64,000 bases of DNA from Methylotuvimicrobium alcaliphilum 20Z (GTDB lineage Bacteria > Pseudomonadota > Gammaproteobacteria > Methylococcales > Methylomonadaceae). The position numbers and the translations under genes were made by a program. Where the stretch lies: the NCBI RefSeq assembly GCF_000968535.2, contig NC_016112.1:2666001-2730000 (forward strand), written 5' to 3'. The notes below the pieces were generated by a model. That model was not told where the DNA came from and did not search any database. It saw nothing but the letters and a program-made list of their open reading frames with translations. Below, piece by piece: positions 28,562-35,825 of the stretch; positions within the stretch are counted from its first letter, which is position 1; each line of letters begins with the position of its first letter.

Positions 28562-29152
28562 TCACCACAATTCCCGGGTATTCAACCAATAGACTCGACC
28601 GGCCTTATCGTTCACTTCATGATACATATGCGCCGTTCCTCCCGGGGCATCTCCGCCCTCTCCGTTCCAGAGACAAATGAAGCGCACTTTTTCCGTGCCG
28701 TAAGCCAATGCCGAGTATAGCAGCCAAAGATTGCAGCGTTCATAAGGATTGACACCCTCAGGCAACGGACCCAACTCGACCGGTGCGGTTTTAATTTGTG
28801 CGTGCGGTTTGATCGCGAAGTAACGGTCCCGCCAAGACTCACCTCCTGTCAGTACCGATTTCTGAATGAATGCCGATTCTTCAAATGGCAACAAAAGATG
28901 AAGTCTTACGCCACGTTGCAGGCAGGCTTCGGCAAACAGAATATCGCCGCCGCAGGCGCCTTGCGCCAATGCCAGATCTTCCGGACCCGCGCCGAGTGTA
29001 TCGAGGGTATCGGCTATTTTTTTCGCGGCGACAGCTTCCTTATCGGCTGGAAATCTGGGTTTATCCCGATCCGGCGCATCGATCATGTGTCCGCTGAACA
29101 ACAAAACCTGACGCGGCCGCCATCCGCTTTCATTTTTTCGAAATGTATTCAT
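28562..29152 (-). CDS. SLOG-like nucleotide-binding protein
   Basis: 196 residues from the ATG at 29152, chosen because CGGAG lies five to six bases upstream; the open frame extends to a TTG at 29212. An early strand VLLFSGHMIDAPDR and the later LAQGACGGDILFAEACLQRG followed by VRLHLLLPFEESAF match the SLOG superfamily pattern (a TGH strand, a glycine-rich GAxGGD loop, then LHxxLPF). SLOG proteins bind or make nucleotide ligands in conflict systems (established for the superfamily). First substantial gene of the minus-strand series; a repeat copy separates it from the TIR-like gene by about 77 bases. Confidence 0.7.
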   Translation of the reverse strand: MNTFRKNESGWRPRQVLLFSGHMIDAPDRDKPRFPADKEAVAAKKIADTLDTLGAGPEDLALAQGACGGDILFAEACLQRGVRLHLLLPFEESAFIQKSVLTGGESWRDRYFAIKPHAQIKTAPVELGPLPEGVNPYERCNLWLLYSALAYGTEKVRFICLWNGEGGDAPGGTAHMYHEVNDKAGRVYWLNTRELW

Positions 29153-29238
29153 CAATACTCCGGAGCTAAGCAAGCAGAACTTGTTGTCAAACTCACCCAA
29201 CTCATGCACCAAAACAGGGAGTTTGCTTTAATAAAACG

Positions 29239-29262
29239 TTACTTTTGGGCATTAAAAGCCAT
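29239..29262 (-). other. Seven-codon mini-ORF with strong ribosome-binding site
   Basis: ATG GCT TTT AAT GCC CAA AAG then TAA, preceded by TAGGAGGAAACA. It lies 86 bases before the SLOG-like start. Either a leader peptide or the start of a gene that was cut. Confidence 0.35.
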
Positions 29263-29338
29263 TGTTTCCTCCTAAAAACCGATTATCTCGTATTGACCGG
29301 GCTTCCAATCTAAACTTTTATTATTTAATATCAATTGC

Positions 29339-29404
29339 TTATATTGAAACAAAAAAAATTGGCATAGGAAATGCTTTAGGATAACTAAGCAGAAATACTT
29401 TCAT
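29339..29404 (-). other. 21-codon mini-ORF with very strong ribosome-binding site
   Basis: Encodes the hydrophobic peptide MKVFLLSYPKAFPMPIFFVSI behind AAAGGAGGAGGACACACA. It is upstream of and parallel to the SLOG-like gene. Possible leader peptide, small membrane peptide or remnant of a well-expressed gene; I do not recognise it. Confidence 0.35.
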
Positions 29405-29443
29405 TGTGTGTCCTCCTCCTTTGTGATTGTTTGTTAAGGCCTT

Positions 29444-29480
29444 GGCGCTTTATTCTTCCGAATAAAGCGCTTTTTTTTAT
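29444..29480 (+). terminator. Rho-independent terminator, plus-strand direction
   Basis: GGCGCTTTATTC, a four-base loop, GAATAAAGCGC and then T8. It is a textbook terminator, but no plus-strand gene precedes it: every gene to the left runs on the minus strand. It could end an unseen small RNA that covers the CCTCCTCCT stretch at 29411-29420, or be left over from a lost gene. Confidence 0.7.
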
Positions 29481-29499
29481 GCGGCAAATGACTTATTTT

Positions 29500-29643
29500 T
29501 TAAGCCTGTTGCGGCATTTCGGCCTTACGCTCCTCGCCTTTGCCGATCGTTAGCAAGTCCCAAACCAACAAACCTAAGCCGCTTGCCGTGATCAACCCGA
29601 AAAACAAACGTCACGTCATCGCGCTATGGAAGGCCGGATGAGA
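29500..29643 (-). pseudogene. C-terminal remnant of a membrane protein
   Basis: An open frame ending at the TAA at 29500-29502 reads LFFGLITASGLGLLVWDLL followed by TIGKGEERKAE, one hydrophobic helix plus a charged tail. Upstream in the same frame HPAFHSAMT is followed by a TGA (29611-29613) where the flow of the sequence suggests a Trp codon, then a TAG. No more of the gene is present. It may be the tail of a heme-copper oxidase-type subunit, but that is a guess. Confidence 0.4.
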
Positions 29644-29706
29644 CTACGCAGCGAAATAGCCGCAACAATGAAATCAACAATTCTCAATTTAAAACTTTAG
29701 CTTATA

Positions 29707-29781
29707 TATACCTTTCGCACTTCAAATTTCGGCAGTGCCGGTGGAGGCCCCGGGGCCGAATTTTCATCTACGATGGATATA
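29707..29781. repeat. Repeat A, copy 5
   Basis: TATACC start, core CGCACTTCAAATTTCGGCAG, short middle, then GGCCGAATTTTCATC and GGATATA. A compact complete copy. Confidence 0.75.
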
Positions 29782-29871
29782 AAACGTTTGGAGCGGGTTA
29801 AATAACCATACGCATAAAGTTAAAGACGGCCAACCCATATCCACTCTTTCCCAAGTTTCTATTAAAGCACG

Positions 29872-29962
29872 TAGCCCGTCAGCGTAGCGGAATACGGGAA
29901 TGGCGTGACTCCGAGCTTCCCGAATTGCGCTATTTAGACTCGCCGAAAGCGGTAGGTCGCGA
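29872..29962. repeat. Repeat F, copy 1
   Basis: GTAGCCCGTCAGCGTAGCGG followed by ATACGGGAATGGCGTG, CCGAGCTTCCCGAATTGCGC and GAAAGCGGTAGGTCGCGATTT. A closely related unit lies at 52262-52382. Confidence 0.65.
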
Positions 29963-29964
29963 TT

Positions 29965-30125
29965 TATACCTTTCGTACTTCAAATTTCGGTAGTGCCTGA
30001 GGCGGCACCGGGGTGTGCGGCAAAGGCTTTGCCAGCATGGAGCTGGCATAGAGCCTCTACAGGGATGTATTCACGGCGTCCTTTGGCGGACACCCGGTGC
30101 CGAATTTTGATCTACGATGAGTATA
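29965..30125. repeat. Repeat A, copy 6 (long form)
   Basis: TATACC, core TTCGTACTTCAAATTTCGG, middle CTACAGGGATGTATTCACGG and GCGGACACCCGG, then GTGCCGAATTTTGATC and GTATA. Together with copy 5 and repeat F it fills most of the gene-free stretch 29644-30278. Confidence 0.75.
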
Positions 30126-30278
30126 TCAGCGGGGGTCTGTGTTAGCTTGATGCGTATGGGTTGAATAAGCCGCCCAGCTAAGTAAAAGTATGATTGAAAC
30201 GAACCGGCAATATTGGCTAGGTTAAGTTCGATTTGCTAATATTCCGCTAACTACCAATTAAATTAAGAGTGAGCCAAT

Positions 30279-30479
30279 ATGGACCTTGCCGAACAGGTTT
30301 TTCAAACTATCAAACCCATGCCGGAACCCCTCGTGCAGGAAATTTTGGACTTCGCGTTATTCCTGCGCCAGCGTGAAACACAAGCCGAGTGGCAAAACTT
30401 GATGAATGCTCAGACGCACTCACTCGACGATTGGGACAACGATGAAGACGAGGTGTGGAACGATGTCCCAGCCGTCTGA
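30279..30479 (+). CDS. DUF2281-type antitoxin-like protein
   Basis: 66 residues. MDLAEQVFQTIKPMPEPLVQEILDFALFL is the typical start of DUF2281/VapB-like small proteins, with an acidic tail (DDWDNDEDEVWNDVP). The ribosome-binding site is AGAGTGAG before ATG. The next frame overlaps its 3' end as toxin genes often do, but that frame is truncated after 20 codons, so this is probably an orphan antitoxin. Confidence 0.65.
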   Translation: MDLAEQVFQTIKPMPEPLVQEILDFALFLRQRETQAEWQNLMNAQTHSLDDWDNDEDEVWNDVPAV

Positions 30480-30525
30480 AATCGTTTTACTGCCATCTTT
30501 CATCGCTCAAATACACCTGCCTTAA
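30463..30525 (+). pseudogene. Truncated toxin start following the DUF2281 gene
   Basis: A 20-codon frame overlaps the antitoxin by 17 bases: MSQPSEIVLLPSFIAQIHLP then TAA. MazF/PemK-type toxins commonly start with an 'IVLLPF' strand, so this looks like the 5' scar of such a gene. Too short for certainty. Confidence 0.35.
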
Positions 30526-30687
30526 TCCCCACAGCTGCCAACGCACAGGCCGACTCTTTTCTCCTTCCTGATCGAAAAAACGCCTAAGAATAAGATTAGC
30601 CAATTCTTGAGTATAAAGGGAGCAAACCAACTGGAAAAATTGAAGACAATGACGACCTTTCATGCCTGTTCACCGAGGATTGCCACG

Positions 30688-32166
30688 ATGCCCGCAATGA
30701 GAAGCGCCTTATTGTCATGTCTATTCATCACGGGCTGTGTCTCGACCGACACCGTTTTGATTGCTCCGCAGGGCGGACAGCAAGCGTCTTGTTTGCAATT
30801 TTATCAAGACCTCGATGATGCCGTTTTCGCAAATGGCGCCGAGGATACCGGCGAAATGCGGATTCCCGGCTTTCCCTATCTTCGCGGCAATCGTTTTTTT
30901 GCTTCATTTGCCGGTGAGTCAATGTCCGATTCGGCTTACGCGCAGTGGCTCGAACAAATGCGGCAATTGGATGAGAACGCAAGACTGACGGAATTCGCGA
31001 ATTTGCCGCGAGACGCGGCCGCCGGCATAACTTCCCTTTTGCCTGCGGGTTCGTCGTTTCGGCAAAGACTCAACGAATGCGGCCTCGCACTGGTCGGTTC
31101 GGATTCGTTTAAAAAACCCGACTACAAAACCGAATTAGCCGATCGAGTCGCGGTACCCGACCATTACAAAACTTGGCAACGAGTTGCCGGAGCCTACCCG
31201 CTGCTGCGCTGGTTCGCCGGGGTTGCGCTCGACGACTTGCACAATGAATTAAACGCCCCCTTTCAACTGCCGATCGAGCAAATTCCGGTATCCGGCAAAC
31301 CGATCCGCTACGCGCCGCCCCGAACTGCGTCGATCACTCGGCAAGAAGCAGCCGATAGATTCGCCAAAGCCTACCGCAACCCGCTGCAAATTCCGCTGTT
31401 CGAAACTGAGCTACTTGATATCCTGTTCGCGCAATTCGCACCGGTCTGGGAAATCGACACGCGCAACGAAACCGATCTAATCGGCACCGTGACGCTCGAT
31501 GCGAACGGCAAACCGTCGATCGACACCGAAAAACCGACAGTCTACGTCAAACACTCCTATACACGTTTTCACGGCGAAAATTTGTTGCAGTTGATTTATC
31601 AAGTCTGGATGCCGGCGCGCGAAAAAACGGGAACATTCGATCTTTATGGCGGCGAGTTGGACAGCGTGATTTGGCGCGTGACATTGAACCGCAAGGGCCT
31701 ACCGATCGCCTACGACAGCATTCATGCCTGCGGCTGTTATTACAAACTGTTTCCGGTAAAAGGCTTCATCGCATTGCCAAACGCAGACGGAACGGAAGCC
31801 GTGTTATCGCCGAAACGAATATCGGTTAATCCCTACGAAAAACGCTTGCTGTTACGCTTGTCGAACAGAACGCATTATCTGCAGCAGGTATCGGAAGCCG
31901 GTGCCGCAAACGCCGCGCCGTATCGCTTCGAATCTTACGACCGTTTGCGATCGCTGCCTATCGGCAACGGCGAACGGCGCAATCTGTTCGGGCCTGAAGG
32001 CATTATCGAGGCCAGCCGAAGGGCCGAAAGATTCCTGTTATGGCCTTTCGGCGTTGAAAGTCCCGGCGCGATGCGTCAATGGGGCAGCCATGCGATAGCG
32101 TTCGTCGGCCGAAGACATTTCGACGATGCGTTTTTACTGGAAAAATTGATCGCTCAGGAAAAATGA
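30688..32166 (+). CDS. Lipoprotein of unknown function
   Basis: 492 residues from the ATG at 30688, chosen because GAGG stands 11 bases upstream and the signal peptide MPAMRSALLSCLFITGC follows at once; the open frame extends 27 codons further up. Cys17 in the lipobox FITGC would be lipidated. The mature part has no motif I can name; it has a WEIDT...GTVTLD segment, a paired-cysteine HACGCYYKLFPV (about residue 358) and basic and aromatic-rich strands, suggesting a soluble outer-membrane-anchored beta-rich protein. It stands alone. Confidence 0.7.
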   Translation: MPAMRSALLSCLFITGCVSTDTVLIAPQGGQQASCLQFYQDLDDAVFANGAEDTGEMRIPGFPYLRGNRFFASFAGESMSDSAYAQWLEQMRQLDENARLTEFANLPRDAAAGITSLLPAGSSFRQRLNECGLALVGSDSFKKPDYKTELADRVAVPDHYKTWQRVAGAYPLLRWFAGVALDDLHNELNAPFQLPIEQIPVSGKPIRYAPPRTASITRQEAADRFAKAYRNPLQIPLFETELLDILFAQFAPVWEIDTRNETDLIGTVTLDANGKPSIDTEKPTVYVKHSYTRFHGENLLQLIYQVWMPAREKTGTFDLYGGELDSVIWRVTLNRKGLPIAYDSIHACGCYYKLFPVKGFIALPNADGTEAVLSPKRISVNPYEKRLLLRLSNRTHYLQQVSEAGAANAAPYRFESYDRLRSLPIGNGERRNLFGPEGIIEASRRAERFLLWPFGVESPGAMRQWGSHAIAFVGRRHFDDAFLLEKLIAQEK

Positions 32167-32620
32167 TACCCGCATTTACTTCCTTTTTACTCGAGAATTA
32201 ACTGATTTTATAAAGGTGTGGAGTGCTGGCGTTTATGAAACACCACCTAATCTGATACAGACGGCCGGCAAAAACCGATCCATACCCACCTCTTAATTTA
32301 GATGTTTAACTGTCCATTGCGGTCATTCAAAACGTGGCTTCGGTATTATCCCGATCGGTTTGTCATGAATGAAATGCAGGCTATACAGTTTAGAAAATCT
32401 AGCTTCGAAGCTGCATTATTGACAGTTGAGCTGGAAAAATCGTATGTTAGCCCGGTCGGGACAATAACTTGATGGCTCTGCTTTGCGGAGCCATCGGGTC
32501 GAATAAAGAGCTTGAGCATGTCAAAACGACATACAGTATCGAACGTAGCGCCATCAATCAGATCAAGCAGTCACCTAGGCGCTCCTTATCTGACCCGTTA
32601 GCCCTCAAGGAAGCGACACA
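32167..32620. other. Upstream flank of the cassette region
   Basis: No gene. A hairpin GATGGCTC-N9-GAGCCATC lies at 32471-32495 without a T-run. GTTAGCCC occurs at 32446-32453 and again at 32597-32604, the second being the 5' boundary of the first cassette. The 144-base interval between them could be a decayed or non-coding cassette or an attI/attC-type site, but I find no complementary GGGCTAAC inside it. Confidence 0.4.
32597..32604 (+). other. Integron-type core site at the start of cassette 1
   Basis: GTTAGCCC, 16 bases before the ATG of the next gene. Its exact complement GGGCTAAC stands at 33229-33236 at the end of that gene, as the two core sites of one cassette should. Confidence 0.6.
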
Positions 32621-33235
32621 ATGATCTTGGAAGCGGAAATAGAACAGTACAGAACATCAGATCAACTGAAGTCCTTTGTAGAAGAGGTTCGTGATAGGGT
32701 TGAGTCGGATCCTGATGAATTGCAACGGGCTCGGAGGGGCGAAGGACTTTACAAGGCCTTTGTCAATGAAGTGATGCCGTTGTCTCAGTTTGCTCATCTG
32801 CTATACTCGCCCGAAACCTTATTTCGTCCTGTGCTTGGAAACCAAGGTTATGACGTTGAAGTTTTTGACGGACAGAGAAATCCAATCGACAGAATAGAAA
32901 TTGCCAAGCCTCATGATGGTCAAGCTGAAGCGGAGGATAACCGTCTCGTGGCTGTGCGAGGGTTTGGCCAAACACGAGTTTATGACTTAGGAGGCCAATT
33001 GGATGCATTGGCGCCCTGGATCGCTGACACCGCTGAGAACAAATCACTCAAAGATTACAGCGATTGCACACTTGTAATTGTGGCCGCTACTGACCCACCA
33101 TTTGACGAAGAACTACCAGTCTTGGAGCAACGATCCATCGAAATTGTAGAGCAATTGGGAAAGATGGCATTTCGAGCAAAGCGTGCATACTTGGCTGTCC
33201 CATCGTTGAATAAGTGCTTTAAGATTGAGGGCTAA
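32621..33235 (+). CDS. Unknown protein in a putative integron cassette
   Basis: 204 residues, family not recognised. The start ATG follows AAGGAAGCGACACA. An acidic helical N-terminus (EAEIEQYRTSDQLKSFVEEV) is followed by an alpha/beta part: YDVEVFDGQRNPIDRIEIAKP, then RLVAVRGFGQTRVYDLG, and DCTLVIVAATDPPFDEELPV. No signal peptide or membrane helix. The stop codon TAA lies inside GGGCTAAC, the 3' core of the cassette. Base composition is like its neighbours on the left and less AT-rich than the AIPR gene on the right. Defence is suggested only by the company it keeps. Confidence 0.6.
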   Translation: MILEAEIEQYRTSDQLKSFVEEVRDRVESDPDELQRARRGEGLYKAFVNEVMPLSQFAHLLYSPETLFRPVLGNQGYDVEVFDGQRNPIDRIEIAKPHDGQAEAEDNRLVAVRGFGQTRVYDLGGQLDALAPWIADTAENKSLKDYSDCTLVIVAATDPPFDEELPVLEQRSIEIVEQLGKMAFRAKRAYLAVPSLNKCFKIEG

Positions 33236-33298
33236 CAAGGTTATGAAATTGACCTCAATACGCTACGCTTCTTTCGCCAATTTATAACGTCGTTATGT
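33229..33298. other. Putative attC recombination site
   Basis: Left core GGGCTAAC (33229-33236), inner arm GTTATGAAATTG, a variable centre of about 26 bases, inner arm CAATTTATAAC, then right core GTTATGTG (33292-33299). The inner arms pair with one unpaired base on the left, the hallmark extrahelical base of attC. Length 70 bases is normal. The right core belongs to the next cassette. Confidence 0.65.
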
Positions 33299-33307
33299 GT
33301 GAATGGA

Positions 33308-33347
33308 GCGCGGTAGGATGCGGTGAGGTACGAACCGCATCGTTCGA
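33308..33347 (+). repeat. Left 40-bp inverted repeat (REP) of the transposase unit
   Basis: Starts GCGCGGTAGGATGCGGTGAG and contains its own hairpin GATGCGGT-N9-ACCGCATC. It matches the right copy at 33908-33947 in inverted orientation with one mismatch. Confidence 0.85.
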
Positions 33348-33373
33348 AAAACGTGAATGAACAAAGGTAATCG

Positions 33374-33906
33374 ATGACAGAATATCGCCGCTTTCAACAT
33401 CCCGGAGCCACTTGGTTTTTACGGTCAATTTGGCCGAGCGTCGTGGCAAACGGCTATTGACCGATCTTGTCGATGTATTAAGGACGGCGTTTACCAATGT
33501 GAAACGCAAACACCCCTTCAAGATTGATGCGGTAGTCATATTGCCGGATCATTTGCATTGCATCTGGACCCTACCGGAAGGGGGACTCAGATTTTCCACT
33601 CGCTGGGGACTCATCAAGACGCATTTTTCCCGACAGATTGCAAAAGGTGAGAGGATTTCGAAAAGCCGAGAAAACCGAGGAGAACGCGGTTTATGGCAAC
33701 GGCGATTTTGGGAGCACCTGATTCGAGATGAAACAGATTATCGGCAACACATAGATTATATTCATTGGAATCCCGTCAAGCATGGTTGGGTGCGATGCGT
33801 TAAAGATTGGCCGCATTCGAGCTTTCATCGTTATGTGATATCTGGGGTTTATGCTGAAAATTGGGGTAATGGCATCGATTTGTCGGATATGGCGGTAGGG
33901 GAATGA
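33374..33906 (+). pseudogene. REP-associated tyrosine transposase (RAYT), apparent frameshift
   Basis: IS200-like Y1 transposase of the RAYT class. The body from 33412 reads FTVNLAERRGKRLL, AVVILPDHLHCIWTLP (the HUH-type HxH at DHLHC), and RDETDYRQHIDYIHWNPVKHG with the catalytic Tyr region, which is the family signature. The N-terminal start MTEYRRFQHPGATW at 33374 lies in another frame: one T missing from the T5 run at 33416-33420 separates them. With T6 the protein would be about 178 residues and normal. RAYTs mobilise or process the REP palindromes that flank them, here a 40-bp pair. Confidence 0.85.
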
Positions 33907-33907
33907 C

Positions 33908-33947
33908 TCGAACGATGCGGTTCGTGCCTCACCGCATCCTACCGCGC
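33908..33947 (-). repeat. Right 40-bp inverted repeat (REP) of the transposase unit
   Basis: Inverted copy of 33308-33347, 39 of 40 bases identical, ending TCCTACCGCGC. It abuts the TTTAC just before the core site of the AIPR cassette. Confidence 0.85.
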
Positions 33948-33952
33948 TTTAC

Positions 33953-33960
33953 GTTAGCTC
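33953..33960 (+). other. Integron-type core site at the start of the AIPR cassette
   Basis: GTTAGCTC, 33 bases before the AIPR start. Its exact complement GAGCTAAC stands at 35667-35674. Confidence 0.6.
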
Positions 33961-33993
33961 TTTGAAGGCGCATCACTATTAAATTAATAAGGA

Positions 33994-35673
33994 ATGAAAA
34001 TGGTTCAAAAAACAAATGATCAGATAATTCTTGAGCAAATAATCAAGGAGAGATGTGCTGAGTCTGAAGATGAACTGACGGTGTCGGAATATTTTGAAAT
34101 ATATTCGGCATCGGAAATACTTAAGAACTATGACCTTACTTACGATGACATCTCTTACGGGATTGTAGGTGATGGTGGAGATGGTGGAATTGATTCGATC
34201 TATACCTTTATAAATGGAGAGCCGTTAAAAGAAGACACGGCAATAAATACGAATCAGAAAAAAAATCATATTGAATTAATAATGATTCAGTCAAAAACCT
34301 CGGCTTCATTTAAAGAAGATGCCATCACCAAGTTCAGAGAATCAGCCCAAGATCTATTTAATCTGGCAAATAACCCTAATGATTATTCTTCTCGATACAA
34401 CTCAGAGCTTATTGATAAAGTAAATCTTTTTAGGGATTCTTACGCCAAGCTCGCAAAAACGTTTCCCAAGATGGAAATACGATATTTCTATGCCACTCAA
34501 GGTGATGAAGTGCACCCAAATGTTTCGGGCAAAGTTCCAAAACTCCAAGAAGATATTGTTAAAATGTTTGGTGGTGCTGAATTTTCATTCGAATTCATAG
34601 GTTCATCCAAACTTCTCGAAATGACTAGGAATGTGCCATCTACATCAAGATTTCTTGAGGTTGCAGAGTCGCCAATTGGTACTAGTGCTGGTAGTTATTT
34701 ATGTCTAGTCAGCCTTTCTAAATACTACGAGTTTATATCAGATTCTGGCTCATTGGCACGCAGCATCTTCGAATCAAATGTCCGAGATTATCAAGGTAGT
34801 GTTGTCGTTAATACTGGCATACGGAAGACACTTGAAAATAAAGAATCAGAAAACTTTTGGTATCTGAATAACGGTGTAACCATCATTACTCCTAAAGCAG
34901 TAATGGCGGGTAAGCAACTTACAATTGAAGATCCACAAATTGTTAATGGATTGCAAACATCTCATGAAATATATCAATACTTTTCTCAGTTGGATGACCA
35001 CGAGGGTGATGAAAGGGCTGTACTTGTAAGGGTTATATGTGAAGAGAATGAAGAAGCTAGAGATAGAATCATCCGAGCTACAAATAGTCAAACATCTATT
35101 CCTCCAGCATCACTAAGAAGCTCCGATGATATTCATAGAAACATTGAAGATTTTCTAAAGTCGAACGGTTACTACTATGATAGGAAGAAAAACTTTTATA
35201 AAAACCAAGGGATGCCAGTTGCTAAGATCATAAGTATTTCCTATATGGCGCAAGCAATGATGGCTATTATGCTATTAAAACCAAATAGTGCTAGGGCTAG
35301 GCCATCGACACTAATAAATTCCGATGTCGAATATAAAAAAATATTTAGCTTGGATAAGCCAATTGACATATATCTCAAAGCCATCCAAATAATGAAAACT
35401 GTTGAAACTTATCTAAAGCCAGAGAATTGCGAAATACAGTTAGAAAGAAAGACAATCACAAATATTAAGTTTTATGTGGCAATGGTAGCCAGCATAAAGC
35501 TAGCAGGCACTTCAAAAGATATAGAGAAAAAGTTGTCAGAATTACCAAACGTTGAAGTGTCCAATGAAATACTTCATGACTCACTTCAAAATGTTTTAAA
35601 AGAATTTAATGATCTTGGCGCCACTGACCAAGTTGCAAAGAGTTCATCTCTAGTGGCTAACTTGCTGAGCTAA
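33994..35673 (+). CDS. AIPR-family abortive phage infection protein
   Basis: 559 residues. The N-terminal third looks like a PD-(D/E)XK nuclease domain: GDGGDGGIDSIYTF (about 57-70) with ELIMIQSKTS (about 92-101) giving the D..(E/Q)xK pattern. The central and C-terminal part is the AIPR domain (RDYQGSVVVNTGIRKTLE, FWYLNNGVTIITPKA, IVNGLQTSHEIYQYF, RATNSQTSIPPASLRS). AIPR proteins are known from abortive infection against phages. Coding DNA is clearly more AT-rich than its neighbours, with many ATA and AAA codons, so it was acquired. The ribosome-binding site is AAGGA before the ATG. The stop TAA lies inside GAGCTAAC, the cassette 3' core. Confidence 0.85.
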   Translation: MKMVQKTNDQIILEQIIKERCAESEDELTVSEYFEIYSASEILKNYDLTYDDISYGIVGDGGDGGIDSIYTFINGEPLKEDTAINTNQKKNHIELIMIQSKTSASFKEDAITKFRESAQDLFNLANNPNDYSSRYNSELIDKVNLFRDSYAKLAKTFPKMEIRYFYATQGDEVHPNVSGKVPKLQEDIVKMFGGAEFSFEFIGSSKLLEMTRNVPSTSRFLEVAESPIGTSAGSYLCLVSLSKYYEFISDSGSLARSIFESNVRDYQGSVVVNTGIRKTLENKESENFWYLNNGVTIITPKAVMAGKQLTIEDPQIVNGLQTSHEIYQYFSQLDDHEGDERAVLVRVICEENEEARDRIIRATNSQTSIPPASLRSSDDIHRNIEDFLKSNGYYYDRKKNFYKNQGMPVAKIISISYMAQAMMAIMLLKPNSARARPSTLINSDVEYKKIFSLDKPIDIYLKAIQIMKTVETYLKPENCEIQLERKTITNIKFYVAMVASIKLAGTSKDIEKKLSELPNVEVSNEILHDSLQNVLKEFNDLGATDQVAKSSSLVANLLS

Positions 35674-35674
35674 C
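35667..35674 (+). other. 3' core site of the AIPR cassette
   Basis: GAGCTAAC overlapping the AIPR stop codon, exact complement of the GTTAGCTC at 33953. The rest of an attC downstream is not resolved: AAGTTGCAGTG follows, with a weak partner GCGACAACT at about 35724, and no proper right core. Confidence 0.5.
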
Positions 35675-35739
35675 AAGTTGCAGTGTTTAGGGTCAAGTCC
35701 GCCCTTCCTTGAATTGTTGAGGCGACAACTATGCTGACA

Positions 35740-35815
35740 TTTACCGTGTCCGGCGAATAACCGCACCCTCACCACTCTGTGTACTTTCATTATCCGGGGT
35801 GATGAGTAACTTCAT
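35740..35815. repeat. Repeat B remnant (right end)
   Basis: GAATAACCGCACCCTCACC and CTTTCATTATCCGGGGTGATG resemble the right ends of the copies at 59.1 and 59.4 kb (GAGTAACCGCGCCCTCCCC with CTTTCATTTGCCGGGGCGATG). Confidence 0.55.
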
Positions 35816-35825
35816 GATCGTTAGG

